Assembly: GCA_959601495.1 (NCBI GenBank)
Contig: CAUGPT010000005.1
Span: 14,491 to 78,490, forward strand
Direction: 5' to 3'
Origin: Avispirillum sp959601495
Lineage (GTDB): Bacteria > Bacillota > Clostridia > Oscillospirales > CAG-272
Length of the DNA stretch: 64,000 nucleotides
The notes under the pieces are model-generated. The model ran no database searches, was not told the origin of the DNA, and saw only the letters and a program-made list of their open reading frames with translations. Positions 49,157 to 57,643 of the stretch are shown here, one piece after another; within the stretch, counting starts at the first letter, position 1; each line of letters starts with the position of its first letter. The translations under genes were made by a program, and so were the position numbers.

Positions 49157-49993
49157 TTACATTTCATATTCAAAGCTTGCGCGGTCGGACGAAAAAGCGC
49201 ATATTGTTCTGCCTTCACAGCAAAAGCTGTATTCAGCGCTGACCGCTATCCCTTCGCGAATCATGCGCGACATTTTGCCGAATTGCGGGGCGCTGAGCGT
49301 ATGGGAGGCGCCGCCGAGAAGCTTTGCGCGCAACGAATATCCGCCCTGGCGGATGATTATTTCGTCTCGTGCGGGGAACTCCGCCCGGGCCCCGCTGTAG
49401 GTGGCAAGCCTGTACTCCCGTTTCCCGCACATGACCGACGCTATGGTGCCGCAGATCTCGGCGGGGCCTATGGGCACGGTCGCCGCGGCGAGCATCAGAG
49501 ACACATCCGGCGCAAAGCACTGGCTCCACACGTATTTTTTCGGAAAAGATACGCCGCGATCCCCCTCGGTGTATCCGTGCCCGCCGTTAAAGCGGTAGCT
49601 CTTTCCGCAAACAAACAGCTCTCCGTCGACACGGTGGTGCATACTGTATACGCTGTGGCGGCACTGCATGAACGGCAGAAAGCGAAAGGGCCCCATTATG
49701 TCCCGCCCGAGCGGAGTTCTGTCCGAGAATATCACCTCGCCACCGAGGGAGGTTTCGCCGTCGGTATGAGAAAGCGTTATGCCCCTGTCCGAAAAACGGC
49801 AGGCACTCAGAGAAAGACTGCCGTCTTTCTCTTTTTTCATTTCGGGGAAGGGAACAGTCAGCGCCCCATCCGGTGTGATTATCTGCAAAGACGCGTCCGT
49901 GCGCCCGCCGTTTCTGTGCAAAGCGGGAATAAAGGCTATAGACGCGTCCTCCGACACGCATTTGAAATACTTTCCGAAAAAATACCCGTTCAT
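49157..49993 (-). CDS. Tocopherol-cyclase-like family protein
   Basis: 278 residues. The central YRFNGGHGYTEGDRGVSFP KKYVWSQC block is characteristic of the tocopherol cyclase-like family (PF14249), a two-domain beta-barrel fold; MNGYFFGKYFKC at the start and FSSDRASFEYEM at the end also fit the clostridial members. Vitamin E synthesis is not expected in this organism, so it probably binds or alters another hydrophobic molecule. It has no signal peptide. It is divergent from the LacI gene. Confidence 0.75.
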   Translation of the reverse strand: MNGYFFGKYFKCVSEDASIAFIPALHRNGGRTDASLQIITPDGALTVPFPEMKKEKDGSLSLSACRFSDRGITLSHTDGETSLGGEVIFSDRTPLGRDIMGPFRFLPFMQCRHSVYSMHHRVDGELFVCGKSYRFNGGHGYTEGDRGVSFPKKYVWSQCFAPDVSLMLAAATVPIGPAEICGTIASVMCGKREYRLATYSGARAEFPARDEIIIRQGGYSLRAKLLGGASHTLSAPQFGKMSRMIREGIAVSAEYSFCCEGRTICAFSSDRASFEYEM

Positions 49994-50145
49994 CTGATCT
50001 TATATCTCCTTCTTGTTAATATTTCGCGGTCGCTGTTCTGTGCTAAAGAGGTGAAATTTATGCAAGATGTATATTTTTGGTAGGCACTTTGTGTTCAAAA
50101 TGCATACGATTGACAAAATAATTTTAAGTTTTTTTGAAAAAACTA

Positions 50146-50173
50146 TTGACAAACGGATTAAAAATGATATATT
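50146..50173 (+). promoter_or_regulatory. Promoter of the LacI-malQ operon
   Basis: TTGACA (50146-50151), 16 bases, TATATT (50168-50173). Operators lie just downstream. The remaining gap 49994-50145 is AT-rich and must also hold the promoter of the divergent minus-strand gene. Confidence 0.65.
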
Positions 50174-50188
50174 TGAAGTGTAAAGACT

Positions 50189-50213
50189 GGAAACGTTACC
50201 GGAAACGTTTCCG
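50189..50213. promoter_or_regulatory. Two abutting LacI/CcpA-type operators
   Basis: GGAAACGTTACC (50189-50200) and the perfect palindrome CGGAAACGTTTCCG (50200-50213) share one base. Both have the central CG of LacI-family sites and lie just after the inferred transcription start, ideal for autorepression by the LacI-type protein encoded next. Confidence 0.8.
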
Positions 50214-50228
50214 ATAAGGAGTTCCGAC

Positions 50229-51245
50229 ATGACCATAAAAGATATAGCAGAATATTGCGGCGTGTCGGTCAGCACGGTTTCCAGGGTGCTGAACAATCAT
50301 CCCGATGTCAGCGCGGCGGTGCGTGCAAGGGTAATGGAGGCAGTTGAAAAACTTCACTTCGTTCCAAACAACGCCGCCCGTGACCTTGTAAAAATTTCGT
50401 CCAACGACTCTGTCGGGCTTATTATACGAGGCATCGGAAATCCGTTTTTTGCAGAGCTTCTTCCCCATGTAGAGGCGACGGTCAGCCGCGTGGGGTACAC
50501 TCCCGTGCTGCACCAGATAAGCTCCGGCGACGATGAGCTGCAGGCGGGCGCACAGCTTGTCCGCTCCAAAAAGCTCAGCGGTCTTATTTTTCTCGGAGGA
50601 AGGTATGATTATTCACCCTCCGAGGTGCAGGCGCTTGAGGTTCCGTTCGTCTGCTGCTCATATACCAACAGCTTCGGCGAGATTGACGACGGTCTGTTTT
50701 CCTCCGTGTCGGTAGACGATGAGGCGGAAGCATATAAAGCTGTGAAGTATCTTGCGTCCAGAGGACACGTAAAAATTGCCGTACTTCTTGATTCCGTTGA
50801 CGACCGTTCGATTTGCGAGCTAAGATACTGCGGCTACAGGCGCGCGCTTGAGGAGTGCGGCATAGAATACGATCCGTCGCTTGTACTTTGCGCCGGCAGC
50901 TACGATATGGAGGACGCTTACCGCACGGTGTGCGCCGCTCTGCAGCGAGGCGTCGATTTTACGGCGCTGTTCGTAATATGCGACTCCATGGCGGTCGCCG
51001 TCATGAAAGCGTTGCATGACGCGGGACGCTGCGTCCCAGACGACTGCTCGGTTATCGCCATAGACGGTATACAGATGTCTTGCTACACCGTGCCGACGCT
51101 TACAACGCTTGTCCAGCCGAAAAAAGAACTCGGCGAAAAATGCGTGCGCGTTCTGCTCGATATGATCGAAAACGGAACGGCGGGCAGCCACATAACCCTT
51201 GACACCGAGCTGCGCAGCGGGGGAAGCGTTGCTGATAACTATTGA
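50229..51245 (+). CDS. LacI-family transcriptional regulator of the maltodextrin-type operon
   Basis: 338 residues. The N-terminal HTH (TIKDIAEYCGVSVSTVSRVL, then NNHPDVSAAVRARVMEAVEKL hinge region) is canonical, followed by the periplasmic-binding-protein-like effector domain (VGLIIRGIGNPFFAEL, GLIFLGG, SVSVDDEAEAYKAVKYL). It likely represses its own operon through the twin operators at 50189-50213 until an oligosaccharide binds. Ribosome site AAGGAG. First gene of the operon. Confidence 0.95.
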   Translation: MTIKDIAEYCGVSVSTVSRVLNNHPDVSAAVRARVMEAVEKLHFVPNNAARDLVKISSNDSVGLIIRGIGNPFFAELLPHVEATVSRVGYTPVLHQISSGDDELQAGAQLVRSKKLSGLIFLGGRYDYSPSEVQALEVPFVCCSYTNSFGEIDDGLFSSVSVDDEAEAYKAVKYLASRGHVKIAVLLDSVDDRSICELRYCGYRRALEECGIEYDPSLVLCAGSYDMEDAYRTVCAALQRGVDFTALFVICDSMAVAVMKALHDAGRCVPDDCSVIAIDGIQMSCYTVPTLTTLVQPKKELGEKCVRVLLDMIENGTAGSHITLDTELRSGGSVADNY

Positions 51246-51306
51246 TTTCAACATCGACTGAGATGTGAAATAAACGAAATTAATTTATTCAGAAAGGAAA
51301 ACCACC

Positions 51307-52614
51307 ATGAAAAAATTCTTAGCACTGGTACTTGCGTCAATTATGTGTCTCTCTCTGGCAGCATGCGCTACAAAGACTGACGATGGCGACAAGGATTCCA
51401 CCGACGGAGCGAAGGGTTCCGTTTACTACCTTAACTTTAAGCCCGAAGCAGACGCTGCATGGCAGAAGCTTGCAAAGGACTACACCGAAAAGACCGGCGT
51501 TCCCGTAAAGGTTCTGACAGCGGCAAGCGGCGACTACAACAACAGTCTTATCGCAGAAATGGATAAGAAGGACGCGCCCACGCTGTTCCAGGTAGGTAAC
51601 CAGGGCGCCCTCAGAACATGGGGCGACTACTGCTACGATCTCTCCGACAGTGATTTTTACAAAGAAATGACCACCGACGATTTCAACCTTAAGGGCGAAA
51701 ACGGCGAAGTTCTTGCAGCAGGCTACTGCTACGAGGCATTCGGTATCATAGTAAACAAGGCTCTGCTCGAGAAAGCGGGTCATAAGCTTGAGGATATCAA
51801 GGACTTTGATTCTCTCAAGAAGGTTGCGGACGATATCCACTCCCGCGCCGCTGAGCTCGGCTTTGACGCCTTCTCAAGCGCAGGTCTTGACGGCTCCTCC
51901 AGCTGGAGATTCTCCGGTCACCTTGCAAATATGCCCCTCTTCTATGAGTTCCGTGACGACAACGTAACCTCTCAGCCCGCTGAGATCAAGGGCACCTACC
52001 TCGACAACTATAAGAAGGTCTGGGATCTTTACACCACCGATACTGCAACCACCGGCGCTGACCTTATCACCGCTACCGGCGAAATGTCCACCGCTGAGTT
52101 CAAGAAGGGCAAGGCTTGCTTCTATCAGAACGGCTCTTGGGAATACGCCGGACTCATCGCGGCAGGTCTTAAGGCTGAAGACCTTGCTATGATCCCGATC
52201 TACTGCGGCGTTGCAGGCGAGGAAAAAGCAGGTCTGTGCTGCGGCACCGAGAACTGCTGGTCCGTAAACAAGAACGCAAAGAAGGAAGACATCAAGGCTA
52301 CTCTCGACTTTATGTACTGGGTAGTTACCTCCGATGAGGGCACCGAAATGCTCGCAAAAGAGTTCGGTCCCTGCCCCTTCAAGAGCGCAAAAGAGCCTGA
52401 GAACGTATTCTTTGCACAGGCTAACAAGTATATCGAAGAAGGCAACTACGTTGTAACCTGGGCGTTCAACTACACCCCCGCAGTTGACGACTGGCGTGCA
52501 GGCGTTGTAGACGCACTGTCTCAGTACACCGCAGGTAAGGGCGACTGGGATGCAGTCAAGTCCGCGTTTGTAGACGGCTGGGCAACTCAGTATGCCAATG
52601 AGAACAAAGGCTGA
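51307..52614 (+). CDS. Sugar-binding lipoprotein of a carbohydrate ABC transporter
   Basis: 435 residues. The signal peptide with lipobox SLAACA (Cys near 19) is followed by a family 1 solute-binding fold: VYYLNFKPEADAAWQKLAKDYTEKTGVPVKV, a MDKKDAPTLFQVGNQG segment, GYCYEAFGIIVNKALLEKAG and a C-terminal WAFNYTPAVDDWR block. Highly biased codons suggest strong expression. With LacI, two permeases and malQ around it, maltodextrin is the likely ligand, by context only. Confidence 0.92.
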   Translation: MKKFLALVLASIMCLSLAACATKTDDGDKDSTDGAKGSVYYLNFKPEADAAWQKLAKDYTEKTGVPVKVLTAASGDYNNSLIAEMDKKDAPTLFQVGNQGALRTWGDYCYDLSDSDFYKEMTTDDFNLKGENGEVLAAGYCYEAFGIIVNKALLEKAGHKLEDIKDFDSLKKVADDIHSRAAELGFDAFSSAGLDGSSSWRFSGHLANMPLFYEFRDDNVTSQPAEIKGTYLDNYKKVWDLYTTDTATTGADLITATGEMSTAEFKKGKACFYQNGSWEYAGLIAAGLKAEDLAMIPIYCGVAGEEKAGLCCGTENCWSVNKNAKKEDIKATLDFMYWVVTSDEGTEMLAKEFGPCPFKSAKEPENVFFAQANKYIEEGNYVVTWAFNYTPAVDDWRAGVVDALSQYTAGKGDWDAVKSAFVDGWATQYANENKG

Positions 52615-52643
52615 TTATTGCCGCCGAAACTGTTCATAATAAC

Positions 52644-52702
52644 AAAAGGCGAGCCGCGTGCTGCCTCCCCTGCGGGGGAGGCAGCGGCTCACCGCCTTTT
52701 AT
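52644..52702 (+). terminator. Intra-operon terminator between the binding protein and permease genes
   Basis: Three nested stems: AAAAGGC/GCCTTTT, GAGCC/GGCTC and CTGCCTCCCC/GGGGAGGCAG, with a short T run (52697-52700). It should reduce transcription of the permeases relative to the binding protein. Confidence 0.85.
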
Positions 52703-52773
52703 ATCGGGACATCCGGCGATGCCACGGTATAAATCGCAAATATCAATTTTACCCGACAGAGGAGTGTAGTGCC

Positions 52774-53685
52774 ATGAAGAAAAAGAAGGTGGATCGCGCA
52801 GCATTCAACTCAATGCTGATACGCAGACCCATAAAGCGTTGTGTGTGGCTGTTTTTGCTGCCGACATTTGCGGCTTTCTGTATAGGATTTCTTTATCCTT
52901 TTGCAAAAGGTATTTTTCTTTCCTTCTGCAAGTTCATAACGACGAAAAACTGGTCGTGGGTCGGCATAAAGAACTATGTTGCCGCGCTTAAAGACCCCGG
53001 ATTTCTCCATGCGTTCTGGTATACCGCTCTTTTTGCCGTCGTATCGCTTCTGCTCATAAACCTTCTGGCGTTTACGATAGCATACGCGCTGACGCAGGGC
53101 ATAAAGGGCTCTAATCTGTTCAGAACGGTATTCTTCATGCCGAACCTTATCGGCGGTATCGTCCTCGGCTATATCTGGAGCCTTATATTTGACGGCATAC
53201 TTACAAAATACGGAACCTCGATTCTTCTGGAGACGAAATACGGCTTCTGGGGACTTGTGATCCTCATGTGCTGGCAGCAGGTCGGATATATGATGATCAT
53301 ATATATCGCCGGTCTTCAGTCCGTGCCCGAAAGCCTGCAGGAGGCGGCAAAGATCGACGGCGCAAGCAAATGGCAGACACTTATCCATGTGACCCTGCCA
53401 AATATGATGCCTTCCATCACCATCTGCACGTTTCTGACGCTTACAAACTCCTTCAAGCTGTTTGACCAGAACCTGGCGCTTACCGACGGACGACCGTTCG
53501 TAACAAGCGGCGGAATGACGGTCAAAACGACGGAAATGCTCGCGCTGAACATCGTAAACTCGTTCAACTCCAACCTGACAAACCGCGGCGTCGGCCAGGC
53601 GAAGGCAGTTATATTCTTTGTGCTTGTTGCGGCGATCGGACTTATACAGCTCCGCGCAACGCGTTCCAAGGAGGTGCAGCAGTAA
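52774..53685 (+). CDS. Carbohydrate ABC transporter permease (MalF-type)
   Basis: 303 residues from the ATG at 52774, behind GAGGAG. Six or seven helices and the EAA loop QEAAKIDGASKWQTLIHVTLPN. RPIKRCVWLFLLPTFAAFCIGFLYPFAKGI is the typical first helix. The last codon overlaps the next start (TAATG). Confidence 0.93.
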   Translation: MKKKKVDRAAFNSMLIRRPIKRCVWLFLLPTFAAFCIGFLYPFAKGIFLSFCKFITTKNWSWVGIKNYVAALKDPGFLHAFWYTALFAVVSLLLINLLAFTIAYALTQGIKGSNLFRTVFFMPNLIGGIVLGYIWSLIFDGILTKYGTSILLETKYGFWGLVILMCWQQVGYMMIIYIAGLQSVPESLQEAAKIDGASKWQTLIHVTLPNMMPSITICTFLTLTNSFKLFDQNLALTDGRPFVTSGGMTVKTTEMLALNIVNSFNSNLTNRGVGQAKAVIFFVLVAAIGLIQLRATRSKEVQQ

Positions 53686-54548
53686 TGGCTACCAAAGCGG
53701 CTACCATAAAAGGCGAAAAAATAACAAAGACGGTAATGACGGTGTTCTTTTCACTGTTTTCAATTGTCTATATAATGCCTATTCTTATAGTTCTTATGAA
53801 TTCATTTAAGGTCAACAGTGCCGTAAACCTTGAGACCTTCAGGTTTCCCACGGCGCAGACCTTCGCGGGCTTTGCCAATTATATAAACGGCATGACCTAC
53901 GGCAACTATCCGTTTGCAAAGTCTATATTCTTCAGCTTGTTCATAACGATAGTTTCAACGGTGCTCATCCTTATCGGTACGTCAATGGCGGCATGGTACA
54001 TTGCCCGCGTCGGCAGCAAGATCAGCCGCATAGTGTATTACCTCTGCGTATTTTCCATGGTAGTGCCTTTCCAGATGGTGATGTTTACTCTGTCGCGTAC
54101 GGCTGACGCGCTTCATCTTAACACTCCGTATACCATCCCCGTAGTATATCTCGGTTTCGGCGCGGGGCTTGCCATATTCATGTTTGTGGGCTTTGTCAAG
54201 GGGCTGCCCCTTGAGATAGAAGAGGCGGCTGCTATCGACGGCTGCGGCGCTATTCGCACTTTCTTCCGCGTGGTGCTGCCCATGCTCAAGCCTACGCTGA
54301 TTTCCGTAGGCGTGCTTGAAATTATGTGGATATGGAACGACTATCTGCTGCCTTACCTTGTGCTTGATGTAAATGCGTATAAGACCATACCTATACACAT
54401 CCAGTATCTTAAGGGAAGCTACGGCAAGGTCGATATGGGTGCGACAATGGCGCTTATCATGCTCAGCATCGTTCCCGTTATAGTTTTCTATCTGCTCTGT
54501 CAGAAACACATTATAAAGGGTGTTGCTGCCGGCGCAGTCAAGGGCTGA
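53685..54548 (+). CDS. Carbohydrate ABC transporter permease (MalG-type)
   Basis: 287 residues. Six helices; EAA loop IEEAAAIDGCGAIRTFFRVVLPM. The periplasmic loop between helices 1 and 2 (AVNLETFRFPTAQTFAGFANYI) is as in MalG/AraQ permeases. It forms the channel with the preceding permease. No ATPase is encoded here. Confidence 0.94.
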   Translation: MATKAATIKGEKITKTVMTVFFSLFSIVYIMPILIVLMNSFKVNSAVNLETFRFPTAQTFAGFANYINGMTYGNYPFAKSIFFSLFITIVSTVLILIGTSMAAWYIARVGSKISRIVYYLCVFSMVVPFQMVMFTLSRTADALHLNTPYTIPVVYLGFGAGLAIFMFVGFVKGLPLEIEEAAAIDGCGAIRTFFRVVLPMLKPTLISVGVLEIMWIWNDYLLPYLVLDVNAYKTIPIHIQYLKGSYGKVDMGATMALIMLSIVPVIVFYLLCQKHIIKGVAAGAVKG

Positions 54549-54622
54549 TCGCTTGCCGATCGGCGCAGACTTTGTGAGCCGCGGCAATACTGCCGCGGCT
54601 CATATGGATAAAGGAGATTTTT

Positions 54623-56179
54623 ATGTTTGAAAGAAGCAGCGGAATACTTATGCCGGTTTCCTCGCTCCCGTCACCGTACGGTATAGGCACACTGGGCAGG
54701 GCGGCATACGATTTTGTGGATTTTCTTTGCGACGCGGGTCAGTCATGGTGGCAGGTGCTGCCTGTCGGACCTACCAGCTTCGGCGATTCGCCGTATCAGA
54801 GCTTTTCAAGCTTTGCCGGAAATCCGTATTTCATAGACCTTGACATGCTCGTCGAGGACGGACTGCTGACAAAGGAAGAAATTGACGCAGTCGATTTCGG
54901 CGACAGAGAAGACAGGGTCAACTACGGACGTATATACAATGAGCGATTCAAACTGCTTGAGACGGCAACAGAGCGCGGCTGGGCAAGAGACGCCGAAAAA
55001 ACTCTTGATTTCGCAAGGGAAAACCGCACATGGCTTTCCGACTACGCACTGTTTATGGCGCTGAAACGTCATTTCGGTATGCGCTCGTGGACAGAGTGGG
55101 ACGACGAAGCTATACGCATGCGCGACCCCGAAGCGATTGAAAGATATACAGACGACCTGTCCGACGATATAAGACTGTTTACGTATATACAGTATCTGTT
55201 TTTCAAGCAGTGGGCGGCGCTGAGGGAGTATGCGAAAGAGCACGGCGTTGGTATCATAGGAGATTTGCCTATATATGTTGCAATGGACTCCGCCGACGTC
55301 TGGGCAGAGCCGCAGTTCTTCCAGCTTGACGAGAAAAACGTGCCCACGTCCGTTGCGGGCGTTCCGCCGGATTATTTCAGCGCCGACGGTCAGCTGTGGG
55401 GAAATCCCCTGTACCGCTGGGATGTTATGAAAAACGACGGATACGGCTGGTGGATACGCCGTGTCGAGGGCGCGAGAAAGCTGTACGACGCTATCCGTAT
55501 AGACCATTTCCGCGGACTGGAAAGCTATTGGTCGGTGCCGTACGGCGAGACTACGGCGAAAAACGGCAAGTGGGTGAAGGGCCCCGGTATAGATTTTGTG
55601 CACGTTATAACATCGTGGTTCAGCGATATGCGCTTTATAGCCGAGGACCTCGGCTATCTTACGCCGGAGGTCAGAGACCTGCTTTCGCAGTCGGGGCTGC
55701 CCGGCATGAAGGTGCTGCAGTTTGCGTTTGACGCGCGCGAGCCGTCAAACTATCTGCCGCACACCTACACGAGCCATTGCGTCTGCTACACCGGCACTCA
55801 TGACAATACGACTGCCGCCGCATGGGAAAAGGAAGCCGCTGCCGCGGATGTTGAGTACTGCAGGAAATACCTTGCGGTTTCGGGCGGCGAGAGCATTGCG
55901 CACGCAATGATACGCGCGGGCATGGCAAGCGTTGCAGAGCTGTTTGTGGCGCAGCTGCAGGATTATCTTGAGCTCGGCGCGGACTGCCGTATGAACACCC
56001 CCGGCACGCTTGGCCTCAACTGGCAGTGGCGGGTCACCTCCGACGCGCTCACTCCAGAGCTTGCGGAGAAGATAAGAGATATGACCGTGCTGTATGGCAG
56101 ATATACTCCCGAGGCGGAGGAGCCCGAAGACGGCGAGGACGGCGAAGATGCCGAAAACGTCGACGGCGAAGAAGAGTAA
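54623..56179 (+). CDS. malQ: 4-alpha-glucanotransferase (amylomaltase) with an acidic C-terminal tail
   Basis: 518 residues, GH77 family: GILMPVSSLPSPYGIGTLG, GDLPIYVAMDSADVW, RIDHFRGLESYWSVP (nucleophile Asp), AEDLGYLTPEV (acid/base Glu) and YTGTHDNTTAA (third carboxylate). It disproportionates maltodextrins in the cytoplasm. The last 25 or so residues (after RYTPEAEEP) are almost entirely Glu, Asp and Gly, unlike ordinary MalQ. It is the last gene of the LacI operon. Confidence 0.96.
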   Translation: MFERSSGILMPVSSLPSPYGIGTLGRAAYDFVDFLCDAGQSWWQVLPVGPTSFGDSPYQSFSSFAGNPYFIDLDMLVEDGLLTKEEIDAVDFGDREDRVNYGRIYNERFKLLETATERGWARDAEKTLDFARENRTWLSDYALFMALKRHFGMRSWTEWDDEAIRMRDPEAIERYTDDLSDDIRLFTYIQYLFFKQWAALREYAKEHGVGIIGDLPIYVAMDSADVWAEPQFFQLDEKNVPTSVAGVPPDYFSADGQLWGNPLYRWDVMKNDGYGWWIRRVEGARKLYDAIRIDHFRGLESYWSVPYGETTAKNGKWVKGPGIDFVHVITSWFSDMRFIAEDLGYLTPEVRDLLSQSGLPGMKVLQFAFDAREPSNYLPHTYTSHCVCYTGTHDNTTAAAWEKEAAAADVEYCRKYLAVSGGESIAHAMIRAGMASVAELFVAQLQDYLELGADCRMNTPGTLGLNWQWRVTSDALTPELAEKIRDMTVLYGRYTPEAEEPEDGEDGEDAENVDGEEE

Positions 56180-56184
56180 AAGAG

Positions 56185-56222
56185 AAAAACCGGTTTCGGT
56201 AAGTACCGAAACCGGTTTTTTG
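56185..56222. terminator. Bidirectional terminator between malQ and the ferredoxin gene
   Basis: AAAAACCGGTTTCGGTA-AG and its complement, 17 paired bases ending in six T's, between converging genes. Confidence 0.92.
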
Positions 56223-56235
56223 ACACTCAAAAATA

Positions 56236-56427
56236 TCAGCCTCTTTTTTCGATTGCGTCAACGGGACATCCGTCAAGAGCCGTGTCTGCGTCAGCCGCCT
56301 CAGCATCGGTGGTGGGATCGGTGTACGCCTCTGCAACATTGTCATCCGTCATGCGGAACACGGCGGGACATGTGGACGCGCAAAGCGTGCAGCCTATGCA
56401 GCTGTCGTTTACATAGTATTTAAGCAT
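56236..56427 (-). CDS. Small 4Fe-4S ferredoxin
   Basis: 63 residues from the ATG at 56427, behind GGAGG. VNDSCIGCTLCASTCPAVF gives four Cys (10, 13, 16, 20) and DGCPVDAIE a fifth near residue 54, which fits a single-cluster ferredoxin. Acidic overall. It would carry electrons in the cytoplasm; its partners are unknown. Confidence 0.9.
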   Translation of the reverse strand: MLKYYVNDSCIGCTLCASTCPAVFRMTDDNVAEAYTDPTTDAEAADADTALDGCPVDAIEKRG

Positions 56428-56534
56428 TGTATACCTCCGAGTGGACAAACTTTCCACGCAAAAAGTATATGCAGAATATACGGAATTTATAACGGATATT
56501 TTGCGCCCGCGGGCGAGAATGCGGCTTGCTGCTG

Positions 56535-56598
56535 CGGCACGACGAAATATGCCAGTATTGGGGCGGCACGACGAAATATGCCCGTATTGGGGCGGCAC
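56535..56598. repeat. 29-bp direct tandem repeat (2.2 copies)
   Basis: CGGCACGACGAAATATGCC followed by (A/C)GTATTGGGG begins at 56535 and 56564; a third copy starts at 56593 and stops after six bases. The two full copies differ by one base. It lies in the 270-base gap between comF and the ferredoxin gene. The rest of that gap shows no gene. Confidence 0.85.
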
Positions 56599-56697
56599 CG
56601 CCGTACCGATGATCCCGATGCCTTTGGAGACGGGATGCGCGGCTGATCCGCCTGATGCGTCTGCCGGCGGCACTCTATCTGCCGCGATGCAGCGAGG

Positions 56698-57564
56698 CTA
56701 CGCCTTCTTCGGCTTTGCAGTAAACCAAGGGTTGTCATTGGGCCGCCGCCTTTTTGCGGGCAGCTTTTTTCTTTTTGTGCGCGCTATGCACACGGGGAAA
56801 ATGCACTTGGCGCCCGCACTGCGCAAAAGCTTTGCGCAGGCGCTTACGGTCGCGCCCGTCGTAATTATATCATCAACAATAAAATACTTCTTGCCGCCAG
56901 GTTCCGCGCCGCGGCGCAGCCTGTATGAATTTCGGGCGTTATCGCGGCGCTCGGCGGAATTCAGCGATTTCTGTGTTGCGCTGCCGAGCACGTCAAAACA
57001 GCGCTCCGTCGGTATGCCCGTGTACCTTGTAAGCTCACGGCAGAGATCTGCACCTTGGTCAAACCCGAAATGACGCCTTCGTGCCGCCTTTCTCGGCGGA
57101 TAAGTAAAGCGCCAGTTTTCAATGTCCTCGCCTTCGGCCGAAATAAGCCGCAGGATGTCGGATGCCGTTTGCCTTGCTGCGAATTTCACGCCCTGCCTGT
57201 CCTGCGAGGTCTTAACGGCGTAAACTGTTTTGAGAACGGCGATGTCCCTCTCATCCTCACTGCCGTATTTGCCGTAAAATGCAAGGGAGGACATTATGCG
57301 CTCGCCCAGCATATCGGTTTCGGTCAGGTGAATGGGGCGGCAGGTGCACATGGGCGCGGTCTTTCGGCACACGGGACAGCGACTTCTCCTTGCCGCCTCC
57401 CACGCGCCGAGACATTTCGGGCAAAGCTCACTTGAGGATGGGTCGAGAACTGAAGAACATATCTGGCATTTCGGCACGAATACAAGCCGCAGAAACCAGG
57501 AGGCAAGGCGCGCGAAAAAATCGCCGCCGCGCCGTTTTCGGTCTGCTGCCGTGCGCTCACCCAT
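56698..57564 (-). CDS. ComF-family phosphoribosyltransferase-like protein
   Basis: 288 residues. Two Cys knuckles (CQICSSVLDPSSSELCPKC and CPVCRKTAPMCTC) precede the PRTase fold with the PRPP-binding YFIVDDIITTGATVSACA and a conserved RRHFGFDQGADLCREL and QKSLNSAERRDNARN. ComF relatives are required for competence in Bacillus and Haemophilus. A basic, Lys/Arg-rich tail follows. Its start is 79 bases from the end of recD2 on the same strand. Confidence 0.92.
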   Translation of the reverse strand: MGERTAADRKRRGGDFFARLASWFLRLVFVPKCQICSSVLDPSSSELCPKCLGAWEAARRSRCPVCRKTAPMCTCRPIHLTETDMLGERIMSSLAFYGKYGSEDERDIAVLKTVYAVKTSQDRQGVKFAARQTASDILRLISAEGEDIENWRFTYPPRKAARRRHFGFDQGADLCRELTRYTGIPTERCFDVLGSATQKSLNSAERRDNARNSYRLRRGAEPGGKKYFIVDDIITTGATVSACAKLLRSAGAKCIFPVCIARTKRKKLPAKRRRPNDNPWFTAKPKKA

Positions 57565-57643
57565 GACGCATACCTCCGAACAGTATTGAAAAATGTATAT
57601 GTTTTTGCGGCTGAGCCGAAGTCCGCAGCCTTAAAAGCTACAG

